A stretch of DNA of 47,913 nucleotides, from positions 1 to 47,913 of the forward strand of contig CAYXZR010000006.1 of NCBI GenBank assembly GCA_964470025.1. The letters are read 5' to 3'. Position numbers and translations under genes: made by a program. The notes under the pieces are model-generated. The model was given only the letters and a program-made list of their open reading frames with translations. It ran no database searches and was not told the DNA's origin. How positions within the stretch are numbered: the stretch's first letter is position 1; the number at the start of each line of letters is the position of its first letter. The stretch is from CAYXZR01 sp964470025. Lineage in GTDB: Bacteria > Patescibacteriota > Patescibacteriia > Buchananbacterales > UBA6539. Of this stretch, positions 25,967 through 32,623 are shown piece by piece.

Positions 25967-26533
25967 TTATTTTTTAGCTGTTCCCCGCTTAAGCGCTTTA
26001 TCTAATAATACTAGTTCGTGATCTGAAATTTCTGCCAGTGCAATATTTACTGACGTATGTGTGAAATTAATGTTAACACCTTTCTTATTTACTAATGCTA
26101 TCGCAGCACCTCTATGTGACCCATCAATACAAACTATGGTACCATCTTCTTTTTTCAGTCCAATCATTTCTGTGGTAAATGGGAGATTGTTACTAATATT
26201 TTTTATCCCTTGATGATTTGAGGCCCAATTATAGAATTGAGCTACTTGAACTGCAGAAATAAATGAATGTTTGTTTTTTTCATGAAAGTGCTTTTGCCAG
26301 CCTTGGTATGGTCCGATAAGCATTTCAGGAACTTGGTTATATGGATCATTAAATTTATATAGCTGCCATTTTCTGAGTTCGAGCTGTAACTGCGAAGTAG
26401 TATGCAGCCTCCATTGATCCCAACTCTCCCAGCCTTTACTTTTTGCTAATTTAACCCATGACTCACTTGATGTCTCGCGAGATTTCCAATTTGCAAAAAC
26501 AGTCGTCCAATTTATTTTTCTTAATAATATCAT
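25967..26533 (-). CDS. Unknown protein with a ParB-like DGSHR motif
   Basis: A 188-residue protein that I cannot assign. The segment KKEDGTIVCIDGSHRGAAIALVNKKG looks like the core of ParB-type domains, where a Gly-x-x-Arg element follows a strand; the rest is Trp-rich (KSKGWESWDQWRLHT). No HTH follows, so it is not a full ParB partition protein. Its ATG is only 7 nt from the 3' end of tRNA-Pro, so tRNA processing would leave an almost leaderless mRNA. Confidence 0.5.
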   Translation of the reverse strand: MILLRKINWTTVFANWKSRETSSESWVKLAKSKGWESWDQWRLHTTSQLQLELRKWQLYKFNDPYNQVPEMLIGPYQGWQKHFHEKNKHSFISAVQVAQFYNWASNHQGIKNISNNLPFTTEMIGLKKEDGTIVCIDGSHRGAAIALVNKKGVNINFTHTSVNIALAEISDHELVLLDKALKRGTAKK

Positions 26534-26540
26534 ACTCTTA

Positions 26541-26617
26541 TGGTCGGGCTGGCCGGACTTGAACCGGCGACCTCACGCACCCCATGCGTACGCGCTAGCC
26601 AACTGCGCTACAGCCCG
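26541..26617 (-). tRNA. tRNA-Pro (GGG)
   Basis: A 77-nt complete cloverleaf: acceptor CGGGCTG/CAGCCCG, D stem GCGC, anticodon loop ATGGGGT with anticodon GGG, T loop TTCAAGT, discriminator A and encoded CCA. The C1-G72 pair and A73 match proline identity. It has its own promoter at 26638-26666. Confidence 0.95.
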
Positions 26618-26637
26618 TATAGTGGGTGCCTACTACT

Positions 26638-26666
26638 ATTGTACCGATAATAAAACAACCACGCAA
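26638..26666 (-). promoter_or_regulatory. Promoter of tRNA-Pro and the downstream operon
   Basis: TTGCGT (26661-26666), a 17-nt spacer and TACAAT (26638-26643), 20 nt before the tRNA. The -35 box lies inside the 3' half of the terminator stem at 26650-26674. Confidence 0.6.
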
Positions 26667-26674
26667 ATCGTGGT
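26650..26674 (-). terminator. Terminator before tRNA-Pro
   Basis: ACCACG, loop ATTTG, CGTGGT is followed by TGTTTTATT. It ends a short transcript from the 26897-26925 promoter that contains no sizeable gene. Confidence 0.65.
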
Positions 26675-26896
26675 ATTTTTATTTGAACTTCACTGCGGCC
26701 GCAAGATTTTGGCTTTGTTACAGCCGGCCATGTCGGACATGATCGCCGATAAATAAAGTATTACGTCTACTTATGGTAACCACATACGTATTTGACCTTA
26801 TGGGTCCGCAGAATACTTGCCGCAGCAAGATATCATTTGTTCCCTACTCCAACGATTGTCCCAAAACTTAACAAACCATCAGTGAAGTTCATAGTT
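26675..26896 (-). ncRNA. Short transcript between the aroG and tRNA-Pro units
   Basis: A promoter at 26897-26925 and a terminator at 26650-26674 frame a region without a sizeable gene. It contains a 19-codon ORF (26833-26892), a CTTGCtgcgGCAAG hairpin at 26816-26829 and a palindrome CATGTC-C-GACATG. It could be a small RNA, or the remains of another leader cassette whose structural gene is lost. Confidence 0.35.
26833..26892 (-). CDS. Leader-like 19-codon ORF, MNFTDGLLSFGTIVGVGNK
   Basis: It starts 4 nt after a TAAACT -10 box, so its mRNA would be leaderless, exactly as in the four amino-acid cassettes upstream. Unlike them it has no run of one amino acid. Stop is TGA. No structural gene follows before the terminator. 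Confidence 0.3.
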   Translation of the reverse strand: MNFTDGLLSFGTIVGVGNK

Positions 26897-26925
26897 AGTT
26901 TACCATTCATGGAAATGATGGTCAA
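26897..26925 (-). promoter_or_regulatory. Promoter of the short transcript after aroG
   Basis: TTGACC (26920-26925), 17-nt spacer, TAAACT (26897-26902). It directly follows the T-tract of the aroG terminator, the same junction design as the other cassettes. Confidence 0.5.
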
Positions 26926-26926
26926 A

Positions 26927-26957
26927 ATAAAAATCCGACAAGAAAATCTTGTCGGAT
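26927..26957 (-). terminator. aroG terminator
   Basis: An 11-bp perfect stem, ATCCGACAAGA with TCTTGTCGGAT, is followed by TTTTATTTT. It lies 19 nt after the aroG stop. Confidence 0.85.
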
Positions 26958-26975
26958 GAAAGAGCAGATAGGATA

Positions 26976-28049
26976 CTACACCAGCATTTCGTATGCTTCT
27001 GCTAGCAAGCTAGCGGTTGCATCCCAATCCAAACATGGGTCAGTGATTGAAGTGCCATACCGCAGCTTGCGCAATGCGTCGGGTGCTGGAGAAAACTTTT
27101 GACTCCCTCCATTAATGTGACTTTCCAGCATGAGGCCCATGATAGTAGGATTGTTCGCACGGCGCTGACGAAGCACTGCTTTGAAAATTCCTGGTTGCGC
27201 AGTTGCGTCTTTACCAGAGTTTGCATGACTGCAGTCAACCATGATGCGGTCATTAACCCCAGCCTCCTGACACTTCATTGCCACTGCAGCTATTTCCTGC
27301 TCGCCGTAGTTTGAGCCACCCGAACCTCCGCGTAAGACGATGTGTCCAAAGCGATTGCCAGCGGTGGTTAGGGTTGAGACATGACCTGCGCCGTTAATAC
27401 CTAGAAAGCAGTGCTTACCAGCTGCAGCTAACATGCCGTGAATGGCAAGATCTACACTACCTCCCGTGCCGTTCTTGAATCCAAATGGCATGGAAAGCCC
27501 GCTTGCCATCTGTCGATGTGTTTGACTTTCAGCAGTGCGCGCTCCAAGGCATGCCCAGCTGATAACATCGGAAGTGTAGGCTGGGACGATCGGGTCCAAG
27601 AACTCGGTGCCGGTTGGCAAGCCCAGTTCATTGATGGCGATGAGGATTTTACGTGCCTGCTGAAACCCCTCTCGCACGTTAAACGAACCATTCAGCCAAG
27701 GATCGTTGATTAAGCCAGTCCAACCAAGTGTAGTACGCGGCTTCTCGAAGTAAGTTCGCATAAGGATTTCCATGCGATCTGCATAAGTCTGACGAAGCTC
27801 AACGAGACGCTCTGCGTAGTCGAGTGCAGCCTTTTCATCATGAATAGAGCATGGCCCCACAAGTACCAGTAACCGATTGTCTTCGCCGGTGATAATACGA
27901 CGAATTGCCTCTCGAGAAGCAGTGACAGTCTCTGCGGCTACATCAGTAATGGGAAGCATCTCAAGCACCCTATCAGGCGGGAGAAGCTCAGTGGTGCCAG
28001 TAATATTGAGATTATTAGTCCTTAAGTGTTCTGCAACTGCATTTGTCAT
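26976..28049 (-). CDS. aroG: DAHP synthase, class I alpha (AroFGH type)
   Basis: It condenses phosphoenolpyruvate and erythrose-4-phosphate, the committed step of aromatic amino acid synthesis. The 357-residue protein follows the E. coli AroF/G/H pattern: ELLPPDRVLE near residue 21, GPCSIHD at 65-71, MRTYFEKPRTTLGWTGLINDP, GARTAESQ, GFKNGTGG, CFLGINGAGH and VDCSHANSGKD (metal and substrate ligands). The N-terminal arm that binds the feedback amino acid is present. The gene has an AGGAG Shine-Dalgarno and is controlled by a Phe leader peptide, which favours a Phe-regulated isozyme. It is visibly richer in GC than the flanking housekeeping genes. The rest of the shikimate pathway is not in the window. 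Confidence 0.93.
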   Translation of the reverse strand: MTNAVAEHLRTNNLNITGTTELLPPDRVLEMLPITDVAAETVTASREAIRRIITGEDNRLLVLVGPCSIHDEKAALDYAERLVELRQTYADRMEILMRTYFEKPRTTLGWTGLINDPWLNGSFNVREGFQQARKILIAINELGLPTGTEFLDPIVPAYTSDVISWACLGARTAESQTHRQMASGLSMPFGFKNGTGGSVDLAIHGMLAAAGKHCFLGINGAGHVSTLTTAGNRFGHIVLRGGSGGSNYGEQEIAAVAMKCQEAGVNDRIMVDCSHANSGKDATAQPGIFKAVLRQRRANNPTIMGLMLESHINGGSQKFSPAPDALRKLRYGTSITDPCLDWDATASLLAEAYEMLV

Positions 28050-28172
28050 AAGTGTATTCTCCTGACATTGGTGGAAGTGGCGGTACTATGTACTGCGGTT
28101 ACAATTTACTGCTTGTGATTCTTGTGATTGTTGTGCCCTGTAGTTCCTTTTTTAATGTAATGTGCGATAAAC

Positions 28173-28198
28173 AAAAAACTGACCTTTTTTAGACCAGT
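28173..28198 (-). terminator. aroG attenuator terminator with competing antiterminator
   Basis: ACTGGTCT, a 5-nt loop, AGGTCAGT (8 bp, two G-U pairs) is followed by TTTTTTG. It stands between the Phe leader and aroG. The upstream strand AGATCAGTT just after the leader stop can pair with AACTGGTCT (9 bp, one G-U) and block the terminator; AGATCAGT can alternatively pair with the end of the leader ORF (ACTGACCT). These are the 1:2, 2:3 and 3:4 states of a classical attenuator. Confidence 0.9.
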
Positions 28199-28232
28199 TG
28201 CTTTGATACGTATTCACGACAAACTAACTGAT

Positions 28233-28286
28233 CTATAGGTCAGTAAAGAAAAAGCTAAAGAAATAGTTAGAATGTTGTGCTTTCAT
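28233..28286 (-). CDS. Phe leader peptide MKAQHSNYFFSFFFTDL
   Basis: A 17-codon ORF whose middle holds five Phe codons in six (TTC TTT AGC TTT TTC TTT), preceded by a Tyr codon. Stalling at these codons when Phe-tRNA is scarce would cover the early RNA segment and favour the antiterminator. The ATG is 10 nt from the -10 box, so the 5' UTR would be only about 2-4 nt, with no space for a Shine-Dalgarno. The start MKAQ-x-x-N is shared with the Ile leader. Too short for routine gene callers. Confidence 0.92.
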   Translation of the reverse strand: MKAQHSNYFFSFFFTDL

Positions 28287-28296
28287 ATCTATTTTG

Positions 28297-28325
28297 AGCT
28301 TATACCTCAGAGTATGATTTGTCAA
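28297..28325 (-). promoter_or_regulatory. Promoter of the aroG cassette
   Basis: TTGACA (28320-28325), 17-nt spacer, TAAGCT (28297-28302), directly after the leuA terminator. Confidence 0.88.
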
Positions 28326-28331
28326 GAAAAT

Positions 28332-28360
28332 AAAAAAGGACCGCCAAAATGGTGGTCCTT
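28332..28360 (-). terminator. leuA terminator
   Basis: A 10-position stem with one mismatch, AAGGACCACC with GGCGGTCCTT, followed by TTTT. It begins 10 nt after the leuA stop and its T-tract leads into the aroG promoter. Confidence 0.85.
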
Positions 28361-28370
28361 AAAAGAACGA

Positions 28371-30068
28371 TTATCCCTGTGTTTTAAGGACTTTCTTGGA
28401 ACGACTGATGGCAGCGAGAATCGCCTTGATATTTACATTGCTTGAGTTAGTATCAAGCGCAGCACCCCAGACTTCGACATCGCCAAACGTAAGTTTAACA
28501 AACGATACAGCTGCAGCCTCTGAGCCTAAGCCAGTTGTTGAATCGACAAAATCGACCACCTTAAACCCATTAACTCCAAACTCAGCAAGACCATTCACAA
28601 ATGCATTGATTGGGCCATTACCAGTTCCGATGACTTGCTGCTCACTGCCTTCGACATTGATTTTAGCAAAGACAGTCACCTCGTCACCATCTTGGTTACT
28701 AGAGAACTTAACTAAGGTATGACTACCAGTTGGCTGCATAAATTCATCTTTAAACCATGCCATCACCTGCTCTGCTGTTGCTTCGCCTGCATTGTGATCA
28801 AGATATCCCTGAATCACCTGCCTGACAAATGGTTGAGCGGCTTTGGGAATACTAATGCCGTATTGCTCACGCAACACATGTGCAATGCCTCCCTTACCAC
28901 TCTGCGCATTGATACGGATGATTTTTTCAAACATCCTACCGACGTCCGCTGGGTTAATTATCAAATATGGCGCTTTCCAGCTACCATCTGGCTGGGTGGG
29001 ATTCACTAACCCCTTGCTGATTGCATCTTGGTGGGACCCTGAAAATGCAACATAGACAAGTTCTCCCACATATGGATGCCGAGGATCGATAGGCATGCCC
29101 GTAATTCTCACGACAGTTTCAACTATCTGAGAAAGATTACTAAAGTCGTACTCTAAGGGCAGTTCAATCCCCATTGCCATGCAGTTGAGAATCATAATAA
29201 CTAGGTCAACGTTTCCAGTTCGTTCACCGTGTCGAAAGAGTGTACCCTCGACTCGATCTGCGCCAGCAAGCACTGCATATGTTGCTGAAGCAGTTGCCAT
29301 GTCTTGATCGTTATGAGGATGCGCTGAAATTATCACACTCTCTCGATGAGTGAAACTGCGACAGAAGTATTCAAACTTGTCAGCAACTCGGTGAGGCCAC
29401 ATACGCTCAACAGTGGCCGGGAGATTAAATATCATGCGATTGTCAGGAGTTGCTTTGTTCCAGGCTGTAAACACAGCTTCACAAATCTCCAGAGCAAAAT
29501 CGATGTCAGTATCGGTAAATTCTTCTGGTGAGAACTCCAGATTAATCTGACTGCCAGACATCTGATCTGCAAGCATACTGATGAGCTCGACTGCATGAAC
29601 TGCTCGTGAGATTGTACTTTTTCTATCCAGCTGAAATACACCCTGCATATGCAGCTCTGAAGTGGCGATGTAGGCATGAACAATTGCCTGCTTTACGCCT
29701 ACAAGCGATTCAAAGGTTTTGCGGATCAAGTCTTCTCTGCACTGGGTGAGTACAGCGATGGTTACGTCATCAGGGATGTGGCCTTTTTCGATCAAGAGCC
29801 GAATAAACTCATAATCGTCCTGACTTGCCGAAGGAAAGCCAACCTCTATCTCCTTAAACCCAATACCGACAAGCATGTGAAAGTACTCAAGCTTCTGCTC
29901 AGGGCTCATGGGATTTTCGAGTGCTTGATTGCCATCTCGTAAGCACACGGAGGCAAATGTTACATGCGAAAACGCTTCGGCTTCGTTTCTGTCCGGCCAT
30001 GTTCGGTTGCTGAGCTTAACTGGCTGCGGGGGCCTGTACTGAGTGCGGGTAGCGACTGTAGATGTCAT
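28371..30068 (-). CDS. leuA: 2-isopropylmalate synthase, long (actinobacterial/fungal) type
   Basis: It condenses acetyl-CoA with 2-ketoisovalerate, the first committed step of leucine synthesis. The 565-residue protein is the long LeuA form: RTWPDR and FASVCLRDGNQAL at residues 38-50 (catalytic Arg-Asp), metal ligands in SAHPHNDQDMA, GTLFRHGERTGN, and a C-terminal LeuA regulatory domain (about 430-565) that binds leucine. The Leu-rich leader peptide upstream supports the assignment. The Shine-Dalgarno is AGGAGA at 13-nt spacing. No leuBCD or ilv genes are in the window. Base composition is visibly more GC-rich than in the housekeeping region, suggesting acquisition. Confidence 0.93.
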   Translation of the reverse strand: MTSTVATRTQYRPPQPVKLSNRTWPDRNEAEAFSHVTFASVCLRDGNQALENPMSPEQKLEYFHMLVGIGFKEIEVGFPSASQDDYEFIRLLIEKGHIPDDVTIAVLTQCREDLIRKTFESLVGVKQAIVHAYIATSELHMQGVFQLDRKSTISRAVHAVELISMLADQMSGSQINLEFSPEEFTDTDIDFALEICEAVFTAWNKATPDNRMIFNLPATVERMWPHRVADKFEYFCRSFTHRESVIISAHPHNDQDMATASATYAVLAGADRVEGTLFRHGERTGNVDLVIMILNCMAMGIELPLEYDFSNLSQIVETVVRITGMPIDPRHPYVGELVYVAFSGSHQDAISKGLVNPTQPDGSWKAPYLIINPADVGRMFEKIIRINAQSGKGGIAHVLREQYGISIPKAAQPFVRQVIQGYLDHNAGEATAEQVMAWFKDEFMQPTGSHTLVKFSSNQDGDEVTVFAKINVEGSEQQVIGTGNGPINAFVNGLAEFGVNGFKVVDFVDSTTGLGSEAAAVSFVKLTFGDVEVWGAALDTNSSNVNIKAILAAISRSKKVLKTQG

Positions 30069-30106
30069 GATGGAACTTTTTCTCCTATTCCAAGATTGTA
30101 AAGATC

Positions 30107-30128
30107 AAAAAACCTTCCGAGTGGAAGG
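30107..30128 (-). terminator. leuA attenuator terminator with competing antiterminator
   Basis: CCTTCC, loop ACTC, GGAAGG is followed by TTTTTTG. Inside the leader ORF, GGTGGAAG can pair with CTTCCACT (8 bp, one G-U) and so break the terminator. The same GGTGG can instead fold back on CCAgCCT just before it. The fold-back segment directly follows the Leu codon run, so a ribosome stalled there would cover it and leave the antiterminator free. Confidence 0.9.
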
Positions 30129-30157
30129 CTGACTACTGAGTATATTTGCTACAAAAT

Positions 30158-30241
30158 TTACGCATCAATCAAACTTCCACCTTGAGGCTGGCTAAGAAGC
30201 AGGCTGAGCAGAAGTGAATTTTGTGCGTAAGAATAGTTCAT
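30158..30241 (-). CDS. Leu leader peptide with LLLSLLL run
   Basis: A 27-codon ORF that starts MNYSYAQNS and continues LLLSLLLSQPQGG, ending SLIDA. Six of seven consecutive codons are Leu (CTT CTG CTC AGC CTG CTT CTT). The ATG lies 13 nt after the -10 box, predicting a 5' UTR of about 5-7 nt without a proper Shine-Dalgarno. It precedes leuA, so the control codon matches the end product. Confidence 0.92.
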   Translation of the reverse strand: MNYSYAQNSLLLSLLLSQPQGGSLIDA

Positions 30242-30254
30242 ATTGCTATTTATC

Positions 30255-30283
30255 AACCTATCTTAGATGGATTATTTTGTCAA
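30255..30283 (-). promoter_or_regulatory. Promoter of the leuA cassette
   Basis: TTGACA (30278-30283), 17-nt spacer, TAGGTT (30255-30260). The -35 is perfect; the -10 is weak but fits the TANNNT pattern of the sister cassettes. Confidence 0.8.
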
Positions 30284-30285
30284 AT

Positions 30286-30314
30286 AAAAAAGCCTTGCTG
30301 GAACAACAAGGCTT
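30286..30314 (-). terminator. Terminator of the 100-residue gene
   Basis: AAGCCTTG with CAAGGCTT (8 bp, 9-nt loop) followed by TTTTATTTG; the T-tract continues into the leuA promoter -35 box. Confidence 0.85.
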
Positions 30315-30320
30315 GAAATG

Positions 30321-30623
30321 TTACTCATCCTCATCCTTGAGGATATACATAATCTCCGATGGAATCTCCGGCAAGTTGTCACCTAACAAGGTAACAATAT
30401 ATGGGATGCTTCTATCAAGTAATTCTTGGACCATGTGCCTTTGACGACTTCTTTTAGCAATAGGACCGGGCATTTGAACGCGTCTCAACAAAGTATCTGC
30501 TTCCCTAAGCTGCTGAAGAAGTCTTTTCTGAAGATACCCGGGGTCTTGCTCTCTCTGCCATACTGGTGCATTGCCCATAGTCTCTACCTGGACGACGACA
30601 CACGAATCGAACTGTCCTTCCAT
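30321..30623 (-). CDS. Unknown 100-residue protein under branched-chain amino acid attenuation
   Basis: I do not recognise the family. The protein is soluble, with a basic helical middle (YLQKRLLQQLREADTLLRRVQ, then GPIAKRSRQRHMVQELLDRS) and an acidic C-terminus ending KDEDE. It has a good GGAG Shine-Dalgarno. It is the only gene of its cassette and is controlled by a leader rich in Ile, Val and Leu codons, between cimA and leuA. A role in branched-chain amino acid synthesis or its regulation is inferred from that context; no ACT, HTH or enzyme motif is visible. Confidence 0.7.
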   Translation of the reverse strand: MEGQFDSCVVVQVETMGNAPVWQREQDPGYLQKRLLQQLREADTLLRRVQMPGPIAKRSRQRHMVQELLDRSIPYIVTLLGDNLPEIPSEIMYILKDEDE

Positions 30624-30656
30624 GAGTAACTCTCCTTAAGATGAAATGAGCGGGCA

Positions 30657-30683
30657 AACAAAAACTAGTCTTTGTGAGACTAG
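30657..30683 (-). terminator. Attenuator terminator of the Ile/Val/Leu cassette
   Basis: CTAGTCT, 5-nt loop, AGACTAG is followed by TTTTTGTTT. Upstream are CTAGTC, a 6-nt loop, then GACTAG, which overlap the leader stop codon. GACTAG can pair either with the earlier CTAGTC (protector) or with the CTAGTCT of the terminator (antiterminator). The same 6-nt sequence is thus used in all three pairings. Confidence 0.9.
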
Positions 30684-30728
30684 AATGTTTCGTTTGCTTT
30701 TTTGTGAAATTTATCGCATCAAAACACC

Positions 30729-30794
30729 CTAGTCGCTTTTGACTAGTACCACCTTAATGATTTGCTTAATCAGATTGTGTGGTTGTGTTTTCAT
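30729..30794 (-). CDS. Ile/Val/Leu leader peptide
   Basis: A 21-codon ORF starting MKTQPHN and continuing LIKQIIKVVLVKSD. Eight of 21 residues are Ile, Val or Leu (two Leu, three Ile, three Val), as in multivalent ilv leaders of enterobacteria. The ATG is 11 nt after the -10 box, so the mRNA would have a 3-5 nt 5' UTR. The M-K-x-Q-x-x-N start matches the Phe and Ile leaders. Confidence 0.88.
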   Translation of the reverse strand: MKTQPHNLIKQIIKVVLVKSD

Positions 30795-30805
30795 ACAATA
30801 TATTT

Positions 30806-30834
30806 AGCATATACCCGTTAAAAAGATGTGTCAA
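30806..30834 (-). promoter_or_regulatory. Promoter of the Ile/Val/Leu cassette
   Basis: TTGACA (30829-30834), 17-nt spacer, TATGCT (30806-30811), directly after the cimA terminator T-tract. Confidence 0.88.
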
Positions 30835-30835
30835 G

Positions 30836-30861
30836 AAAAAAGACCAAGTAACACTTGGTCT
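30836..30861 (-). terminator. cimA terminator
   Basis: A 9-bp perfect stem, AGACCAAGT with ACTTGGTCT, 3-nt loop, followed by TTTTT. It begins 6 nt after the cimA stop. Confidence 0.88.
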
Positions 30862-30867
30862 GGGTAT

Positions 30868-32409
30868 TTAAGGTGCGGTAGTTAGTCGACCGAGCAATAA
30901 TTTGTAATTAATCATCACTTCGGTAGCACGAATAGCAGCAATAACCTGATCGGTGTGAACTCCCCTTGTTTCAATCCGTACTGAATTGTCCCAGGTGATC
31001 GTTGCTTCAACAGGAGCATCAGTCTGGCCACCAGGTGGAATGTGCGCATCAAAGTCAGATAGTCGAGGGATGCTAAATGGTAATTCTAGCTGCGGCTCAA
31101 TATCTCGCAACGCATTCATGAAGGCATCATAGCCACCTGCCCCAGCAGCATGCGCTTCAAACTCTTTGTCACCTACGGCTATACGAATTGACGCAACAGG
31201 GCGGACTGACCTGTTGGTTGTGATAGTTGCGTGTGTCACCCTGAAAGCATCTTCTACTTCCAGCTTGAGAACTTTAGCAACTATGAATGGTAGATCCTCT
31301 CTGGTTACCGACTCTTTCATGTCACCGCGCCGGATAACTTCATTCAATACCAATGCTCGCTCTTCTGGACTCAGATCAAAACCAAGCTCGGCTACATTAA
31401 ACTCAATATTAGCTCTTCCAGACAGCTTACCTAGGGCATAGTGACGCGATCGACCGAAACGTTGTGGTGCAAGCACGCTGCCGTAGAGATCTCCTTTCTT
31501 GTCACCATCGGCATGTATGCCTGCTGTTTGCGTAAAAGCATTTTTTCCGAGAATTGGACAATTGGTTGCGACCTTTTGCCTACTTGCAGCTTGCACCAAC
31601 GCGCTGACAGCACTAAGCCGTGTTTCATCTACTGCGGTTTGGCGCTCAGTGTGATCACGAATAGCTGCGACCACTTCTGCCTGTGCTGCATTACCAGCGC
31701 GCTCTCCTAATCCATTTACCGTGACATGGACTCCAGCGACTCCACAACGCGCAGCGGCAATAGTGTTTGCAGTTGCAAAGCCGTAATCATTGTGCGCATG
31801 AAACTCAAATGTCAAACGATCATTATATCGCTCAAGTGTTTCTGAGAGAAACTGCTCGACCTGCCAAGGGTTTAATACCCCAAGCGTATCAGGCAACAAC
31901 ACTCGATCAACTTCCATAGTGCAGAGCGCATCAAGTAGTTGCCAAACGTACTCAGAATCATCCTTGATGCCGTTTGACCAATCCTCTAGATACACGTTAA
32001 CTGTTACCCCATGAGAACGTGCGTATGCAACAGTGTCAGTGATATCTTCTATGTGCTGCTCAAGTGACTTGCGCAACTGGCCACTGCAATGCTTACGAGA
32101 GCCTTTGCAAAGTAGATTCATCCGCTGACAGCCTGCGGCAATAAGCCAATTAACTGACAGCTCATGATCTACAAAACTCAGCACTTCAACTCGGTCTTGC
32201 ATTCCCACAGTAAGTGCCCAGTCCATAATGACTCTGACTGCTTGTTGCTCACCGTCGCTGACACGACAAGAAGCGACTTCGATTCGGTCTACTCCAACTT
32301 GTTGCAACAACATTTGTGCAATTGCCAATTTTTCTTCAGCGGCAAATGCAACTCCTTGTGTCTGTTCGCCATCGCGAAGGGTTGTGTCCATGATACTGAT
32401 TGTACTCAT
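30868..32409 (-). CDS. cimA: (R)-citramalate synthase, LeuA-like
   Basis: A 513-residue HMGL-type Claisen synthase: DTTLRDGEQ at residues 8-16, metal-binding HAHNDYG, GLGERAGNAA, and a C-terminal LeuA-type allosteric domain. LeuA-like proteins make either isopropylmalate or citramalate (acetyl-CoA plus pyruvate, the threonine-independent route to isoleucine). The leader upstream is an Ile run, and a separate leuA with a Leu leader lies nearby, so citramalate synthase is the better call; homocitrate synthase is less likely. The Shine-Dalgarno is GGAG at 8-nt spacing. Confidence 0.85.
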   Translation of the reverse strand: MSTISIMDTTLRDGEQTQGVAFAAEEKLAIAQMLLQQVGVDRIEVASCRVSDGEQQAVRVIMDWALTVGMQDRVEVLSFVDHELSVNWLIAAGCQRMNLLCKGSRKHCSGQLRKSLEQHIEDITDTVAYARSHGVTVNVYLEDWSNGIKDDSEYVWQLLDALCTMEVDRVLLPDTLGVLNPWQVEQFLSETLERYNDRLTFEFHAHNDYGFATANTIAAARCGVAGVHVTVNGLGERAGNAAQAEVVAAIRDHTERQTAVDETRLSAVSALVQAASRQKVATNCPILGKNAFTQTAGIHADGDKKGDLYGSVLAPQRFGRSRHYALGKLSGRANIEFNVAELGFDLSPEERALVLNEVIRRGDMKESVTREDLPFIVAKVLKLEVEDAFRVTHATITTNRSVRPVASIRIAVGDKEFEAHAAGAGGYDAFMNALRDIEPQLELPFSIPRLSDFDAHIPPGGQTDAPVEATITWDNSVRIETRGVHTDQVIAAIRATEVMINYKLLLGRLTTAP

Positions 32410-32462
32410 GTGCCTGCTCCTGTGGTAGTTTGTGAAAGATCAATTTGAAAAACAAGACAAAC

Positions 32463-32485
32463 AAAAAATCCAGCTGGTGGCTGGA
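32463..32485 (-). terminator. cimA attenuator terminator with competing antiterminator
   Basis: TCCAGC, loop CACCA, GCTGGA is followed by TTTTTTG. GGTGGC inside the end of the leader ORF can pair with GCCACC in the terminator's 5' arm and loop (6 bp). The same GGTGG can fold back on CCAgCC that directly follows the Ile codons. The geometry equals the leuA case. Confidence 0.87.
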
Positions 32486-32512
32486 CTCTCAAATCGTTTT
32501 GTTCAACGTTTA

Positions 32513-32584
32513 CTAGAAAGCGGCCACCCGTGTAGGCTGGATAATAATGCTAATAATTGAAATGTTAGCGTATTGTGCTTTCAT
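32513..32584 (-). CDS. Ile leader peptide with ISIISIII run
   Basis: A 23-codon ORF starting MKAQYAN, then ISIISIII, then QPTRVAAF. Six Ile codons fall within eight (ATT TCA ATT ATT AGC ATT ATT ATC). The ATG is 6 nt from the -10 box, so transcription would start at or next to the ATG: a true leaderless mRNA. It precedes cimA, an isoleucine-pathway enzyme. Confidence 0.92.
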   Translation of the reverse strand: MKAQYANISIISIIIQPTRVAAF

Positions 32585-32590
32585 ATAATT

Positions 32591-32619
32591 ACTCTATCGC
32601 TTATCACCTATAGTGTCAA
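32591..32619 (-). promoter_or_regulatory. Promoter of the cimA cassette
   Basis: TTGACA (32614-32619), 17-nt spacer, TAGAGT (32591-32596), following the terminator of the tRNA-like array. Confidence 0.85.
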
Positions 32620-32623
32620 ATAT

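Noticed and set aside
28050..32620. T-box riboswitches before aroG, leuA, the unknown gene and cimA
   Set aside because: Short GGTGG or GGGTGG strands recall the T-box core, but the leaders are too short for a specifier hairpin, and these strands lie inside or beside coding leader ORFs and take part in attenuator pairings.
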